Source: CAG-791 sp002392385
GTDB lineage: Bacteria; Bacillota; Clostridia; Lachnospirales; Lachnospiraceae
Direction of reading: 5' to 3'
NCBI GenBank assembly: GCA_946616295.1
Contig: CAMOIU010000021.1
Location: forward strand, 1 to 41,177
DNA: 41,177 bases
The position numbers and the translations under genes are program-made. Positions 40,948-41,177 of the stretch are shown here, piece by piece. The first letter of the stretch is position 1. Every line of letters begins with the position of its first letter. The notes beneath the pieces are model-generated. The model made no database searches. It had not been told where the DNA came from and saw nothing but the letters and a program-made list of their open reading frames with translations.

Positions 40948-41025
40948 GCAGGGCCTCCTTTCTTTCCAGCTGCCTGCAGCCTGTTCTCTGCATCCTATTA
41001 TAGCGGACTGCCCGGCGGCTGACTA

Positions 41026-41177
41026 TCCGGTCCGCACCGATTTGCGGCCCTTCCTTCCGGGTTTTCCTGCCTGTCCGCTCCGCGCCGATCTGCGGACCTT
41101 CCTTCCGGGTTTCCCTGCCTGCCCGCTCCGCGCCGATCTGCGGACCTTCCTTCCGGGTTTTCCTGCCTGTCCGCTCC
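41026..41177. repeat. 48-bp tandem repeat at the right edge
   Basis: Three copies at exact 48-bp period (starting near 41026, 41074 and 41122) of a GC-rich unit beginning TCCGCTCCGCGCCGATCTGC and ending in TTCCTTCCGGGTTTTCCTGC-like sequence. Copies 2 and 3 are almost identical and copy 1 is slightly diverged. The array continues beyond the window. There is no ORF and no obvious function. Confidence 0.85.

Noticed and set aside
38431..41022. 863-codon plus-strand ORF opposite the GH3 gene, and similar long antisense ORFs over fbp, eno, tyrS, telA, xpaC and the histidine kinase
   Set aside because: They are mirror frames produced by GC-rich codon bias. The opposite strand in each case encodes a complete known family with motifs and ribosome site.

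Overview
The window reads as chromosome from a GC-rich member of the Clostridia, most likely Lachnospiraceae. The pointers are the gene families (a 448-residue butyryl-CoA:acetate CoA-transferase, Firmicutes-type class III fructose-bisphosphatase, a tyrosyl T-box, an XpaC/TelA pair, a domain-swapped GH3 glucosidase and a monoderm-style Tad pilus locus with DUF5702- and FHA-type genes). No phage, plasmid or transposase gene is visible. This taxonomic call is inference from gene content.

Layout, left to right. 1-430: a strong promoter firing left out of the window (rRNA-operon style) and tRNA-Ser(GCU) with its own consensus promoter. 504-914: HIT protein. 1054-10991: an eleven-gene Tad/Flp pilus operon on the minus strand (prepilin peptidase, CpaE-like ATPase, TadA, TadB, TadC, Flp pilin, DUF5702 protein, TadE-like, second small peptidase, second TadE-like, FHA protein), driven from a promoter near 11.1 kb. 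11313-11474: a 53-residue rubredoxin. 11572-15852: enolase, DUF1858 protein, orphan metal-type ABC ATPase and tyrS with a complete T-box leader. 15.9-16.83 kb: a gene-free block of three repeat/structure classes. 16838-19712: telA and xpaC. 19920-23351: aroE, potassium channel, YfbR-like nucleotidase and cytidylate-kinase-like protein. 23448-23883: a promoter-to-terminator interval with many helices and no gene, interpreted as a large structured RNA. 24.0-26.9 kb: but and a MATE transporter. 27.1-28.4 kb: trxA-trxB. 28.5-30.1 kb: deoC and a D-2-hydroxyacid dehydrogenase. 30.2-34.7 kb: a small conserved-looking protein, an anchored protein of unknown function, rsuA, and a histidine kinase/response regulator pair. 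34.9-41 kb: XRE regulator, fbp, HMA-like fragment, DtxR-family regulator with a candidate operator, permuted GH3 beta-glucosidase, and a 48-bp tandem repeat running off the right edge.

How the genes fit together: central carbon and redox functions of an anaerobic fermenter (enolase, fructose-bisphosphatase, beta-glucosidase, deoC, butyrate-forming CoA-transferase, thioredoxin system, rubredoxin) sit around a complete surface-appendage locus. The best candidates for undescribed biology are non-coding: the ~436-nt RNA at 23.45-23.88 kb, whose promoter is embedded in a 16-bp-arm perfect palindrome, and the 15.9-16.8 kb block, which holds a 53-bp array of alternating inverted arms, a ~250-nt branched foldback, and six copies of an 11-mer that also appears inside the tyrS T-box leader.
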